Shown here piece by piece: positions 35,396-44,505 of a stretch of 64,000 nucleotides of DNA. Position 1 is the stretch's first letter; the number at the start of each line of letters is the position of its first letter. The stretch comes from a virus. A program made the position numbers and the translations under genes. The stretch lies in the IMG/VR virus record IMGVR_UViG_3300030116_003110, positions 1 through 64,000 of that record; one strand, given 5' to 3'. A model generated the notes under the pieces. The model made no database searches. It was not told where the DNA came from and saw nothing but the letters and a program-made list of their open reading frames with translations.

Positions 35396-35641
35396 ATGCT
35401 TAGACTTTATACTAAAAACAATTGCTCTTTTTGTGATCTTATGAAAAGTAAATTAAAAAATTGGGGATATGAATATGAGGTCATTAACATTCAAGAAGAT
35501 GAAGAAGCAAAAGCTTTTATTGTCTTGGATGAAGGACATAAAACTGTACCACAACTTTACTACAATAACATTAATGTAAATCGTGGCATTGATACTAGAG
35601 ACTTCAATCAGTTTATGCTACGGGAAGCCATGAATGATTGA
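35396..35641 (+). CDS. Glutaredoxin
   Basis: A small thioredoxin-fold oxidoreductase, 81 aa, with active site CSFC at residues about 10-13, the conserved TVPQ cis-Pro loop near 52, and GID after it. It could supply electrons to a ribonucleotide reductase, as phage glutaredoxins do; no nrd gene is in this window. It overlaps the next gene by eight bases. Confidence 0.88.
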   Translation: MLRLYTKNNCSFCDLMKSKLKNWGYEYEVINIQEDEEAKAFIVLDEGHKTVPQLYYNNINVNRGIDTRDFNQFMLREAMND

Positions 35642-36353
35642 TGATCCTTGGTATCATAAAAGAACTGAATATTTATTAGAAAATACTAAACAGATTGAGT
35701 CTGATGGCCGCTTTGATTACTTAAATCAAGATAGTTTAAAATGGGTTGTTTACAGTGTTGATAAACTTAGCCGTGATTGGTCATGGGATATTTCTGATGA
35801 TTATTGGATAGGTCATGCAAACTATGAGTTGTATGCAAATATGATGGGCTTTGCTTCTGTCTTTCAAAGAAGACATAAAATGACTAATCCTATCTGTATT
35901 AGTGTCGGTGAAAACTATTGGGTTCACCCCGGCACCACAAGGTATTTTGTAAATAAAGTGTGCAATGATGTTGATTTGTCAGCTATCATCATTGACACTT
36001 CTGGGGGATTTAACGAAAATAAAATTTATAGTGATTTTCCTGATGTTCAGCCTTACATGGGAGAATTAAAGTTTTCATATTCTCAAGTTGATAACACTTA
36101 TTGGGTGAAACCAACATCAATATCAATTGATACTAAATATTATCAATTAGAATATGAAAATATTGTAAAACTTTTTGAGCTTGACTTTTCTGTTGATGTG
36201 TGGTGTAATGGTAAACATTTTTTAACTGTTCCTAACAGCAAACCAAAAAAGTCTTTTAAAGTAGATGGAATGAAAGGTCTAGCACAATTGTCTATTCACC
36301 TACTCAGTGATCCTAATTATCAATTTGAGGAATTGTTTTATGAAAGACAATAG
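35634..36353 (+). CDS. ParB/Srx-like protein A (239 aa), paralogue of next gene
   Basis: A central block reads NPICISVGENYWVHPGTTRY, then a few residues later DLSAIIIDTSG. An I-x-V strand, then VHPGxxRY, then AIIxD is the layout of the ParB/sulfiredoxin nucleotide-binding fold (Gly-x-x-Arg box). The C-terminal half ends in GLAQLSIH...SDPNYQFEELFYE, shared with the paralogue. Overlaps at both ends show coupling with glutaredoxin and its sister. The fold is an inference from pattern; activity (nuclease, CTPase, other) is unknown. Confidence 0.6.
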   Translation: MIDDPWYHKRTEYLLENTKQIESDGRFDYLNQDSLKWVVYSVDKLSRDWSWDISDDYWIGHANYELYANMMGFASVFQRRHKMTNPICISVGENYWVHPGTTRYFVNKVCNDVDLSAIIIDTSGGFNENKIYSDFPDVQPYMGELKFSYSQVDNTYWVKPTSISIDTKYYQLEYENIVKLFELDFSVDVWCNGKHFLTVPNSKPKKSFKVDGMKGLAQLSIHLLSDPNYQFEELFYERQ

Positions 36354-37086
36354 ACCAGAGTTATATCACAAAAGAGAACAGTTTATTGCAGATAAAATTA
36401 AAGAATATCCAGACCTTAACATTTCTCTTGATAGAACAGTTACTTCAAAGAAAACACCTATTTTAAACACTTTATGGACAATTTACAAAACTGATAGTTT
36501 AAACAAAAACTGGAATTGGACAGACTATCCAGATAATCATTATTTACAGTCTTCAGTTGGTAGTAAAATTAGTAAATTACTATCTGCTACTTCTTGTTTT
36601 GAAACTAGAGACAATATTGTAAACCCCATTTGTATTACTGTAGGAGATTCTTATTGGGTACATCCCGGAACACACAGGTATTACTTAAACAAAGTATGTG
36701 ATGATTTTGACTTGCCAGCTATTATTGTTGATGTTAATGGTTATAATGAATATAAAATTAAATCTGACTTTGATAATGTTGAACCATTTACAGATGAGTT
36801 AATATTAGGAGCTCGTAGTAGATTAAATTCATATCATATCTCACCAGTGTCAATTGCAATTGATAATTCGTTTTATGAATTAGAATGGGACGTTACTCAG
36901 AGAATTTTCAATAAACCATATGCATTAAAAATCTACATGGGTGATAAGCACTTTCTTACCATACCTAATGGTAGACAAGAAAAGTGTTTTATGGTAAAAG
37001 ATATGTTGGGATTGACTCAACTTGCTATCCACCAATACTCTGATCCTGATTATGAATTTAAGGAATTATATTATGAACCCCTTTGA
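36340..37086 (+). CDS. ParB/Srx-like protein B (248 aa), tandem paralogue
   Basis: The sister of the preceding gene has NPICITVGDSYWVHPGTHRY, DLPAIIVDVNG, HFLTIPNG and an ending GLTQLAIH...SDPDYEFKELYYE in the same order, indicating tandem duplication with strong divergence elsewhere. ATG at 36340 with TTGAGGA upstream is preferred over an in-frame upstream start. It overlaps gp62. Very A+T rich relative to gp62 and gp44. Confidence 0.6.
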   Translation: MKDNRPELYHKREQFIADKIKEYPDLNISLDRTVTSKKTPILNTLWTIYKTDSLNKNWNWTDYPDNHYLQSSVGSKISKLLSATSCFETRDNIVNPICITVGDSYWVHPGTHRYYLNKVCDDFDLPAIIVDVNGYNEYKIKSDFDNVEPFTDELILGARSRLNSYHISPVSIAIDNSFYELEWDVTQRIFNKPYALKIYMGDKHFLTIPNGRQEKCFMVKDMLGLTQLAIHQYSDPDYEFKELYYEPL

Positions 37087-37468
37087 TTTTGTTTCTGCAA
37101 TTAACAAGAAGCAGAATATCATGCATGATGATCTTGATGAGAAATCATACAATTCTTTTATGGTCAATCATGCCTATTCATATTTCCCTGATACTGTGTT
37201 ACAGGTGAATGAGATGAACCGCTACCATGAGATAGACTCCAAGCTGCAAAATGACTTTTTGCTAAATACTATAAGGAAAAATCCCAAGCGGTTCTCCAAA
37301 TGGAATAAACCGTTTACGGATGAAAGTCTTGAAGCGGTGAAAGAATATTATGGATATAGCAATAGCAAAGCTCGTTCTGCTCTTTCACTACTTTCTACTG
37401 AAGAAATAAACATAATTAAAAAGAAGGTAGATCATGGTGGAAGAAGAAAGAGAAGTAAATTTAGTTGA
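37073..37468 (+). CDS. 62: Clamp loader small subunit gp62
   Basis: It pairs with gp44. It starts MNPFDFVSAINKKQN, then YNSFMVNHAYSYFPDTVLQVNEMN and KRFSKWNKP, the core found in gp62 of marine T4-like phages. About 131 aa, shorter than T4 gp62 (187). ATG at 37073 with AAGGAA upstream overlaps the end of the preceding gene. It is followed, overlapping, by regA as in T4. Confidence 0.85.
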   Translation: MNPFDFVSAINKKQNIMHDDLDEKSYNSFMVNHAYSYFPDTVLQVNEMNRYHEIDSKLQNDFLLNTIRKNPKRFSKWNKPFTDESLEAVKEYYGYSNSKARSALSLLSTEEINIIKKKVDHGGRRKRSKFS

Positions 37469-37853
37469 ATGGTCACCAAGTGATATGTTAGAAATCACTT
37501 TGAATGAACCAGACGATTTTTTAAAAGTAAAAGAAACACTCACTCGTATTGGTGTAGCATCTCGCAAAGATAAAAAGTTGTACCAGTCTTGTCATATTTT
37601 GCACAAGCAAGGTAGATACTTTATTACACACTTTAAAGAGTTGTTCTTACTTGACGGTAACAAATCAACATTAGAAAAAACAGATATTGAACGTCGCAAT
37701 ACAATTGCAACTCTTCTGTCTGATTGGGGACTATTGACTATCGTTAATAAAGACAAGGCAAAAGACGTGGCTCCTTTAAGGCAGATCAAAGTTTTGCCTT
37801 TTAAAGAAAAAAATGAATGGGAACTATGTCCAAAGTACAACATTGGGAAGTAA
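37434..37853 (+). CDS. regA: Translational repressor RegA
   Basis: RNA-binding protein that represses translation of early mRNAs. The block DDFLKVKETLTRIGVASRKD, then KLYQSCHILHKQGRYFITHFKEL matches T4 RegA closely, as does the ending WELCPKYNIGK. 139 aa versus 122, with an extra N-terminal stretch of about 18 residues; a later start is possible. The start overlaps gp62 in a different frame. Confidence 0.95.
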   Translation: MVEEEREVNLVEWSPSDMLEITLNEPDDFLKVKETLTRIGVASRKDKKLYQSCHILHKQGRYFITHFKELFLLDGNKSTLEKTDIERRNTIATLLSDWGLLTIVNKDKAKDVAPLRQIKVLPFKEKNEWELCPKYNIGK

Positions 37854-38392
37854 ATCAAACTTTTATTGATACTTGTAATGAAAATGTAAAGTTAATCAGA
37901 TCAGCATATAAAAAAAGAGAACCTACAAAACTTAAATCTTTTATCAATTTCAAAAATTATGAAGATGAGTGGTGGGATAGATTTTACAGAGAAATACCAT
38001 CCGATTCTTTGAAGCGTCATTGGTTAAATAGGGGTATGATAAAGTTTAACTATACCAAAGATATGAATATTCCTATTTTAAATGATCTATCAGAACATCT
38101 ATTCAGTAAAGTATTTAATGATCACACTGTAGTATGTTGGGTTAGTTTAAATGAAGAAGATACTGGAACAAATTGGCACAAAGATTTTCAACCCAATACT
38201 TCTATTCCTACTTATTTAATCTGTATGAACTTGATTGGACAGACCAATTGGCAATTTGAATCCTCTGAAGATATTGACATGCAGGTTGGTGATGTTATTG
38301 CTCAAAACGGCAGCATGCCACATAAAATTATAGCAAAGGGGATGCGAATTACTTTAGCTGGGCATAGTAGTTTGCATAATGTAAAATTATAA
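37817..38392 (+). CDS. Cupin/2OG-oxygenase-like protein A (191 aa)
   Basis: The core has NWHKDFQ (HxD-type metal motif near residue 118), a WQFES strand, the GDVIAQNGSMPHKI turn supplying the second His, and MRITLAGHS with a possible 2OG-binding Arg. This is a jelly-roll Fe(II) oxygenase or cupin layout. Two close ATGs (37817 and 37826) are possible; both overlap regA. It is paralogous to the following gene. Substrate unknown. Confidence 0.65.
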   Translation: MGTMSKVQHWEVNQTFIDTCNENVKLIRSAYKKREPTKLKSFINFKNYEDEWWDRFYREIPSDSLKRHWLNRGMIKFNYTKDMNIPILNDLSEHLFSKVFNDHTVVCWVSLNEEDTGTNWHKDFQPNTSIPTYLICMNLIGQTNWQFESSEDIDMQVGDVIAQNGSMPHKIIAKGMRITLAGHSSLHNVKL

Positions 38393-38439
38393 AATCTTGG
38401 AAACCAAATCAAACTTTTATTGATACTTGCAGTAAAAAT

Positions 38440-38964
38440 GTGGACCTAGTAAAATCAGAAACTGGTTCAATTAAAAAACTCAAATCTTTTGCTGATTTTA
38501 AAAATTATGAAGATGATTGGTGGGATCAAATCAAAACTGAAATTGCTAATCGCAAGATGATGAAGACTCCAACTCCCGGACAAGTAAGATATTTTTATAT
38601 ACCTAATACAAATATACCCGTATTAGATAATTTATCAGAACATTTTTATAAAAAGATATATGACAAATACCACATTCATTGTTTTATCAGCGTAAGTGAT
38701 GAAGATGTAGGCACACCTTGGCATACAGACACAAAAAATTTGAGTTACTTACTTACTATCAATCTAATTGGAAAAACTACTTGGGAATTTGAAAATGGTA
38801 TAGTCATTGACATGAACCCCGGTGATGCGATGATTCAAAATGGAAGTGTGAGGCATAGAGTTTTAACACATGGTCGGAGAGTAACAGTAGCTGCATTTTC
38901 TGAAGAAAAGGCGCAGTCTTTTAAATATGATCCTGAACAGGGACTTTTTAAAAGACCTTTTTAA
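38440..38964 (+). CDS. Cupin/2OG-oxygenase-like protein B (174 aa), paralogue with odd start
   Basis: It repeats the architecture of its neighbour: KLKSFADFKNYEDDWWDQ, NIPVLDNLSEHFYKKIYD, PWHTD, GDAMIQNGSVRHRV and RRVTVAAFS. The first canonical start in frame is GTG at 38440, with no RBS. The frame extends upstream to 38380 and still encodes WKPNQTFIDTCSKNVDL, homologous to the sister's N-terminus, but only ATT or ATA codons precede it. A non-canonical start, recent start loss or sequence error would all explain this. Confidence 0.55.
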   Translation: MDLVKSETGSIKKLKSFADFKNYEDDWWDQIKTEIANRKMMKTPTPGQVRYFYIPNTNIPVLDNLSEHFYKKIYDKYHIHCFISVSDEDVGTPWHTDTKNLSYLLTINLIGKTTWEFENGIVIDMNPGDAMIQNGSVRHRVLTHGRRVTVAAFSEEKAQSFKYDPEQGLFKRPF

Positions 38965-38995
38965 ATTCTTATCAAAAGTGTTTTGCATTTTTTGC

Positions 38996-39024
38996 TTGAC
39001 AAATGGTCTTACCTATGATATAAA
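38996..39024 (+). promoter_or_regulatory. Sigma-70-type promoter for hsp20 overlapping a late promoter
   Basis: TTGACA, 17 bases, TATAAA. The -10 hexamer is the start of the late motif TATAAATA, so the same site could be read by both host sigma and gp55. Confidence 0.75.
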
Positions 39025-39026
39025 TA
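39019..39026 (+). promoter_or_regulatory. Late promoter for hsp20
   Basis: Exact TATAAATA, 57 bases before the hsp20 ATG, coinciding with the -10 position of a TTGACA promoter. Confidence 0.7.
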
Positions 39027-39083
39027 TTTCTGTAGATGCGAATAGTCGGTCTACTTTTTCTCGCTAATTATAGGAGATTTCAG

Positions 39084-39548
39084 ATGACAAACAATCAGAA
39101 ATACGCTCGTTTTCCCCGTTCTGCCTTTGTAGGTTTTGATCATATTTTCAAAGAACTTGAAGACATGACCAAGCATGCTTCAGACCATTATCCTCCGCAC
39201 AATATTATTAAAGATGAAGATATGAAGTATCGTATTGAAATCGCAACGGCAGGGTTTAAGGAAGAAGAGTTATCAGTAGAACTTAAAGATGGTGTTCTGC
39301 ATGTAAATGGTGACCATACCCCAAGAGGTCTGGAATTCATTCACAAAGGAATTTCCACCCGCAAGTTCCACCGTTCTTTTAGACTATCTGAATATACACA
39401 AGTTACAGGAGCTTCTCTGGAGAACGGCATTCTAGCAATTCATTTAGAAGTCGTACTGCCCGAAGAGAAGAAGCCTCGCAAAATTGCAATTAACAATCAC
39501 AGCGAGGTAACAAACAATGCTGAACTTCTTACGGAAGGTGGGCAATAG
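39084..39548 (+). CDS. Small heat shock protein (Hsp20/IbpA type)
   Basis: An ATP-independent chaperone with an alpha-crystallin domain. Visible are PRSAFVGFDHIFKEL at the N-terminus, MKYRIEIATAGFKEEELSV and the end of the domain GASLENGILAIHLEVVLPEE, close to the A-x-x-x-n-GvL motif. ATG at 39084 with TAGGAGA upstream is chosen over an upstream in-frame start; 154 aa. Hsp20 genes are common in marine T4-like phages. The dual promoter suggests expression early and late. Confidence 0.93.
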   Translation: MTNNQKYARFPRSAFVGFDHIFKELEDMTKHASDHYPPHNIIKDEDMKYRIEIATAGFKEEELSVELKDGVLHVNGDHTPRGLEFIHKGISTRKFHRSFRLSEYTQVTGASLENGILAIHLEVVLPEEKKPRKIAINNHSEVTNNAELLTEGGQ

Positions 39549-39693
39549 TCTCATTGAATCACGTATGCACCACGCCTACTACGGCGTAGCAAACTACATC
39601 CAACGTGAATACCACACTGGTATTCCTACTGGCGAATTAGTTGATATGTTAAAAAAGGATGGATACGATGCAGTCATTAATAAAGTCAGCTAA
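39517..39693 (+). CDS. Small hypothetical protein (58 aa)
   Basis: It starts inside the end of hsp20 (ATG 39517, GCGAGG upstream), beginning MLNFLRKVGNSLIESRMHHA and ending YDAVINKVS. Out of frame with hsp20 and with good codon flow after it. Middle contains THTGIPTGEL-like residues (YHTGIPTGELVDML). Not recognised. It overlaps the next small gene. Confidence 0.5.
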   Translation: MLNFLRKVGNSLIESRMHHAYYGVANYIQREYHTGIPTGELVDMLKKDGYDAVINKVS

Positions 39694-39865
39694 AAACTGG
39701 TTTACTAAACAAGCCAAAAGAGCTGCAATGTCTGAGGAAGAAAGATACCTTTCCGACTCAATTGACCTTGTGGACTTTGAAGCACGCCAACAAAAGATCA
39801 TGTACAACCAAGCACCGTACCAGATCAACGGCAGACATTGGTTAGACTCACGTCAATACCATTAA
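39668..39865 (+). CDS. Small DUF3563-like protein (65 aa)
   Basis: The segment EERYLSDSIDLVDFEARQQK resembles the DUF3563 core seen in small proteobacterial proteins (YL-x-x-S-x-D-x-x-D-x-E-x-R). A basic amphipathic N-terminus precedes it. ATG at 39668 is preferred; 39659 is possible but too close to the AAGG. It ends before a terminator. Confidence 0.5.
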   Translation: MQSLIKSAKNWFTKQAKRAAMSEEERYLSDSIDLVDFEARQQKIMYNQAPYQINGRHWLDSRQYH

Positions 39866-39870
39866 TAAGA

Positions 39871-39891
39871 GGGAGCTCCGGCTCCCTTTTT
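39871..39891 (+). terminator. Terminator before gp43 promoter
   Basis: GGGAGC pairs with GCTCCC around a TCCG loop, then six T. The -35 box of the polymerase promoter begins two bases after the T run. Confidence 0.9.
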
Positions 39892-39893
39892 TC

Positions 39894-39922
39894 TTGACAC
39901 AAAGTAAAATATAATATATAAT
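39894..39922 (+). promoter_or_regulatory. Sigma-70-type promoter for DNA polymerase
   Basis: TTGACA, 17 bases, TATAAT; a full consensus pair, 28 bases before the gp43 ATG. Confidence 0.88.
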
Positions 39923-39949
39923 GATCCTTCACACTCAAAGAGGGTAATG

Positions 39950-42430
39950 ATGCAATTTTACACTTCCGTCAATCGTCTGGGCAACTCCATTCTTGTGAGG
40001 GGTTACAAAGATGGTGTAAAGACGCAGGAACGCATTAAGTTCAAACCAACATACTATGTTCCAACAAAAGAAAATACAGAGTGGAAATCTTTAAGTGGAC
40101 AGCCAGTCGCACCAGTTACATTCAATTCCTCCAAAGAAGCACGGGAGTTCCTTGACCGATATAAGGCAGTGGATAATTTTGAGGTGGTGGGCAATACAAA
40201 TCATGTTGCTCAGTGGGTTTATGATGTTTATCCTAACCAAATTAAATTTGACCGTGAAGCTATCAACACGACCACAATCGACATTGAGGTGGCTTCCGAC
40301 GACGGATTCCCTGAGCCAGATGCTGCTGATTACCCTGTCATTACAATCACTACTAAAAACAATATTGATAATCTTTATCACGTTTGGGGCATGTATGATT
40401 ATGAACCAGAGTCGGCAGATGTTAAGTACTATCGGTGCCAAGATGAGCATGAACTACTTCTATCTTTCATTGCTTTCTGGGGTAATCCTTCTAACTGTCC
40501 TGATGTAGTCACAGGCTGGAACACAACATTCTTTGATATTCCCTACCTTGTCAATCGTATCACTAAAGTTCTTGGTGATGACAAGGCAAAGAAAATGTCA
40601 CCTTGGGAGCATATCCGTGAACGCAGGGTAAAGAAGAACAACCGTGAACTTCTTGCCTATGAAGTTACAGGTATCCAGCAACTGGACTATTTGGATTTGT
40701 TTCAGAAGTTTGGTTATACCTATGGTGCGCAAGAGTCTTACAAACTTGACCATATTGCCCATGTAGTCTTGGGTGAGAAGAAACTGTCTTATGAAGAGTA
40801 TGGTTCTCTACACTCTCTGTACAAACATGACTTCCAAAAGTTTGTCAACTACAACATTAAAGACGTTGAACTGGTAGACCGCCTAGAAGACAAACTTGGT
40901 CTTATTACTTTGTCAATGACCATGGCCTACAAGGCAGGCTGCAACTTTGTAGATACCTTTGGCACAACAGGCATTTGGGAAACAATCATTTACCGTGACC
41001 TTATGTCTCGCAAGATTGTTCCACCATTGAAGAAAGATAAGAACAAAAACAAATACCCCGGTGCATATGTCAAGGAACCCATACCTGCTATGTATGATTG
41101 GGTAGTTTCCTTTGACCTTGCTTCGTTGTATCCTAATATCTTGGTACAGTGGAACATGTCACCGGAGACTATTGTGGAAAATTTTAAATCAGGTGTGTCA
41201 GTAAAGTCCTGTCTGGATATGGCACCTATGACACACCAAGAGAACCAGACTACGGCTGCTAATGGTGTTGTCTTTCGCACAGATGAGGTAGGTATCCTGC
41301 CCCGTATCGTGAAGGACTACTATGTAGAACGTAAAGTTATCAAAAAGAAAATGCTGGATGCCAAGCAACGGCAGCAAGAGGAAGGTAACTCTTACGAGAT
41401 TGAGAAAGAGATTGAACACCTAGAGAACCAGCAAATGTCTATTAAGATTCTGCTTAACTCTTTGTATGGTGCATTGGGTAACCAGTGGTTCAATTACTTT
41501 GATCAACGCATTGCAGAAGCAATCACCTACAGTGGGCAGCTGTGCATTCTCTGGGCAGAACGTGCCATGAACAATGCTATGTGTGAAGTCTGTGAGGAAG
41601 AAGATGACTATGTGATTGCGATTGATACTGACTCACTCTATGTCAATATGAAACCATTGATTGATAAGTTTCAACCCAAGAACCCTATTAACTTTCTCTC
41701 GGAGTTGGGTGAAAAGCATTTCCAGCCTATCCTTGCCAAAGCATATGCAGAACTACATGAGTACATGAATTGTAAAGAAAACCGTATGGATATGGAACGT
41801 GAGGTAATCGCAGACCGTGGTGTCTGGACTGCCAAGAAGCGTTACATTCTAAACGTGTTGGATAATGAAGGTGTGCGGTATGCTGAACCCAAGATGAAGA
41901 TCATGGGAATTGAAGCAATCAAATCATCTACTCCACAAGTTGTGCGGGATAAATTCAAAGAAGCCTTTAAGATTATCATGGAAGGGGATGAGGAACGCAC
42001 TCAGGCGTTCATACAGGGGTTTAGAGAAGAATTCTATAGTCTACCCCCGGAAGATATCTCATTCCCCCGTGGCGTCTCTAACGTGACAGAATGGAAGGAT
42101 AGAAACACTGTCTACAAGAAAGGTTGCCCTATCCATGTTCGGGGATCAATCCTGTATAACAATCAGGTAAACCAATTAGGACTTGACAAACAGTATGAAA
42201 TGATCCAGAATGGTGAGAAGATTAAGTTTGTATATCTCACCCTGCCTAACCCTATCAAAGAAAATATTATCTCATTCCCTATGATGTTACCGCCTGAGTT
42301 TAACCTACACAAATATGTTGATTATGAAAAGCAGTTCAACAAAACTTTTGTAGAACCTTTGCGGGTTATCCTTGATGCAGTAGGTTGGGAAGTTGAGAAG
42401 ACTGTAACACTAGAGGACTTTTTTGCATAA
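39950..42430 (+). CDS. 43: Family B DNA polymerase gp43
   Basis: Replicative polymerase with proofreading. Exo I is TTIDIEVAS near residue 110, Exo [16 protein letters not shown]. Polymerase motif A is [10 protein letters not shown] near 390, motif [14 protein letters not shown] near 500, motif C AIDTDSLY near 560. Motif A has Asn where T4-like enzymes usually have Ser (SLYPS). 826 aa versus 898 in T4. ATG at 39950 is preferred over 39947; GAGGG lies upstream. Its own promoter and terminator isolate it from hsp20. Confidence 0.96.
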   Translation: MQFYTSVNRLGNSILVRGYKDGVKTQERIKFKPTYYVPTKENTEWKSLSGQPVAPVTFNSSKEAREFLDRYKAVDNFEVVGNTNHVAQWVYDVYPNQIKFDREAINTTTIDIEVASDDGFPEPDAADYPVITITTKNNIDNLYHVWGMYDYEPESADVKYYRCQDEHELLLSFIAFWGNPSNCPDVVTGWNTTFFDIPYLVNRITKVLGDDKAKKMSPWEHIRERRVKKNNRELLAYEVTGIQQLDYLDLFQKFGYTYGAQESYKLDHIAHVVLGEKKLSYEEYGSLHSLYKHDFQKFVNYNIKDVELVDRLEDKLGLITLSMTMAYKAGCNFVDTFGTTGIWETIIYRDLMSRKIVPPLKKDKNKNKYPGAYVKEPIPAMYDWVVSFDLASLYPNILVQWNMSPETIVENFKSGVSVKSCLDMAPMTHQENQTTAANGVVFRTDEVGILPRIVKDYYVERKVIKKKMLDAKQRQQEEGNSYEIEKEIEHLENQQMSIKILLNSLYGALGNQWFNYFDQRIAEAITYSGQLCILWAERAMNNAMCEVCEEEDDYVIAIDTDSLYVNMKPLIDKFQPKNPINFLSELGEKHFQPILAKAYAELHEYMNCKENRMDMEREVIADRGVWTAKKRYILNVLDNEGVRYAEPKMKIMGIEAIKSSTPQVVRDKFKEAFKIIMEGDEERTQAFIQGFREEFYSLPPEDISFPRGVSNVTEWKDRNTVYKKGCPIHVRGSILYNNQVNQLGLDKQYEMIQNGEKIKFVYLTLPNPIKENIISFPMMLPPEFNLHKYVDYEKQFNKTFVEPLRVILDAVGWEVEKTVTLEDFFA

Positions 42431-42948
42431 TGGGTAAAAGAAGTGACTTTGAAAGAGTACCTAGAGATTTCTATCCAACACCCCGTGCTGCTGTTTTACC
42501 ACTAGTAAAGCATCTGCCTGAATATTTTGTATTTACAGAACCTTGTGCTGGTGATGGTAGATTGATTGATCATCTACAAAATGCTGGTGGGTTTTGTGTA
42601 GATGCCTATGATATTGAACCAAGACGTGAAGGTATTCGTCGGAAAGATTTTACAGAAGTTGTTCCTAGAGGTGATATGGTTATCACTAATCCGCCTTGGG
42701 ATAGGAAGATACTCCATCCACTCATTACACATTTTGTTTTAGAGAGAGAAAAACCTACATGGTTGCTGTTTGATGCAGATTGGGTGCATACTAAACAAAG
42801 TGCTGAGTTTACACCATATCTTAAAAAGATTGTAAGTATTGGTAGAGTTAAGTGGATTGAAGGTAGCAGCTCTGTAGGAAAAGACAATTGCTGTTGGTAT
42901 TTGTTTGACAAATCCGAAAATGATGGTATAATGTTCTTTGGACGTTAA
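42430..42948 (+). CDS. Adenine methyltransferase-like protein
   Basis: A 172-aa protein with FYPTPRAAVLPLV near the start, the SAM motif FTEPCAGDGRLIDHL, and the catalytic motif TNPPWDRK near residue 85 (the NPPW of N6-adenine methyltransferases). It overlaps the gp43 stop (TAATG). It could methylate DNA to resist restriction; target site unknown. The protein is short, without a visible target-recognition domain. Confidence 0.75.
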   Translation: MGKRSDFERVPRDFYPTPRAAVLPLVKHLPEYFVFTEPCAGDGRLIDHLQNAGGFCVDAYDIEPRREGIRRKDFTEVVPRGDMVITNPPWDRKILHPLITHFVLEREKPTWLLFDADWVHTKQSAEFTPYLKKIVSIGRVKWIEGSSSVGKDNCCWYLFDKSENDGIMFFGR

Positions 42949-42959
42949 GGAATTACATT

Positions 42960-44078
42960 ATGATTTTATCAGCAGTTGACACTGCTTTTATCTTTGACAA
43001 ACTGACAGACTTCTACTCTAACTTCAATCGTATTGATGACTACATGCGAGTGAAGAAGGTAGAACGTCTGCGCAGTATCAATGCATTTCCGGGTATGTTG
43101 GAGTCAGAACTATTTCAAGACTTTGATATGTCTCCTGAAGATATGGAGATTGATATTCAGCCTGCATCTGCATCACACTTCCGTGACTTGCTGGACATTA
43201 CTGCATCTTTTAATGGTGAGACTGCACCGGGTAGAAAGGTTGAGTTGTTTGTCAAAGAAAAGAAGACCAATACTATTCTGGGATTTATCAAACTCAACTC
43301 TCCCCTGATTAATTGTAAACCTCGTAATGATTGGCTGGGTGCTGCACCTGACCTGAGACAATTCAATAAGCACACTATCATGGGATACATTATTGTTCCA
43401 GTGCAACCTTTTGGTTTCAACTGTCTTGGTGGTAAACTACTTAGTCTGGTTTGCTGTTCTCATGAGGTCCGTGAGATTGTCAGTAAAAAGTATGACATGA
43501 ACTTGTGTCTGTTTGAGACTACATCTCTCTATGGCAATATCAAAGGAACCAGTCAGTATGATGGACTGAAACCTTACCTGCGTCATGGTGGTGATACTGA
43601 GTCTGACTTCCAGATGATTTTGCCTGATGATTTCTACAACTGGATTTTTGATTGGTCTGTAGAAAAGAATGGTGGTGAACGTCTTATTGAACGTGCTGGT
43701 GCTAATGCATCTGGTTACAAACTCAAGTATCAGGCAAAGATATTCAGTGCTGTACGGCAGTCTATCAAAGAGCATATGCCAGAACGTCTTGAAGAATACA
43801 ACACACTGATGAAGAAGTCTAAGCAACTCAATACACAGAAACGTTACTACCGTTCTGATTATGGTTTTGCTAATGCTAAAGAAGTTCTACTAGGTAAGCA
43901 AGATAAACTCTTGCCAAACCCACAGAACTATGATAAGTTCTATCTTGATAATCTTGTAAAGTGGTGGAAGAAGAAAGCAGTTAACAGATACACTAAATTA
44001 CAAGATGAAGGTAGACTTCGCAATACCCTTGAGGTATGGACAGAAGACACTATTAACACAATTGATATTATTCGCTAG
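42960..44078 (+). CDS. DruA-like (DUF4338) protein
   Basis: The central region GFIKLNSPLINCKPRNDWLG, then FGFNCLGGKLLSLVC, SHEVREIVSKKY and LFETTSLYGNIKGTSQYDG follows the pattern of DUF4338, the domain of the Druantia protein DruA (GxKLLxLL, S-x-EVR, TTSLYG-x-S-x-QY). A basic C-terminal tail has paired Trp-Lys. 372 aa. Here it is in a phage replication region next to a methyltransferase, so it is unlikely to be a defence operon. Activity is unknown; identification is from recalled family patterns. Confidence 0.6.
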   Translation: MILSAVDTAFIFDKLTDFYSNFNRIDDYMRVKKVERLRSINAFPGMLESELFQDFDMSPEDMEIDIQPASASHFRDLLDITASFNGETAPGRKVELFVKEKKTNTILGFIKLNSPLINCKPRNDWLGAAPDLRQFNKHTIMGYIIVPVQPFGFNCLGGKLLSLVCCSHEVREIVSKKYDMNLCLFETTSLYGNIKGTSQYDGLKPYLRHGGDTESDFQMILPDDFYNWIFDWSVEKNGGERLIERAGANASGYKLKYQAKIFSAVRQSIKEHMPERLEEYNTLMKKSKQLNTQKRYYRSDYGFANAKEVLLGKQDKLLPNPQNYDKFYLDNLVKWWKKKAVNRYTKLQDEGRLRNTLEVWTEDTINTIDIIR

Positions 44079-44089
44079 GAGATTATATT

Positions 44090-44494
44090 ATGGTTCCCGT
44101 AACCAACTTTGAAAAAGTTATGCACTTTATGAATAAATTTGGTCAAGAGATTAAAAAGACACCAGACTGGCCAGACCCTGAGACTAAACATCTCCGTGTT
44201 GATTTGATTGAAGAAGAACTGCAAGAACTGAAAGATGCAATCAGTGATAATGACATTGTTGGAGTTGCTGATGCTCTTGCAGATATTCTTTATGTCACCT
44301 ATGGTGCAGGTGCTGCATTTGGTATTAACCTTGATGTTTGCTTTCAAGAAGTGCATGGCAGTAACATGTCAAAGCTTGGTGAGGATGGAAAACCTGTTTA
44401 TCGTGAAGACGGTAAAGTGATGAAAGGTCCAAACTATCGTGAACCTGACCTAGAAGCTGTTCTTGGTGGCAAACTTCCAAAGCGTCTACAATAA
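44090..44494 (+). CDS. MazG-like nucleotide pyrophosphohydrolase
   Basis: An all-alpha NTP pyrophosphohydrolase domain: the metal-binding EEELQELKDAI near residue 43 and the second helix DALADILYVTYGAG near 63 form the ExxE...DxxxD pattern. 134 aa, longer than the bare domain, with a polar C-terminal extension. Such enzymes in phages may adjust nucleotide or ppGpp pools. RBS TAGGAG precedes the ATG. Confidence 0.82.
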   Translation: MVPVTNFEKVMHFMNKFGQEIKKTPDWPDPETKHLRVDLIEEELQELKDAISDNDIVGVADALADILYVTYGAGAAFGINLDVCFQEVHGSNMSKLGEDGKPVYREDGKVMKGPNYREPDLEAVLGGKLPKRLQ

Positions 44495-44505
44495 GGAGAT
44501 ATTAT

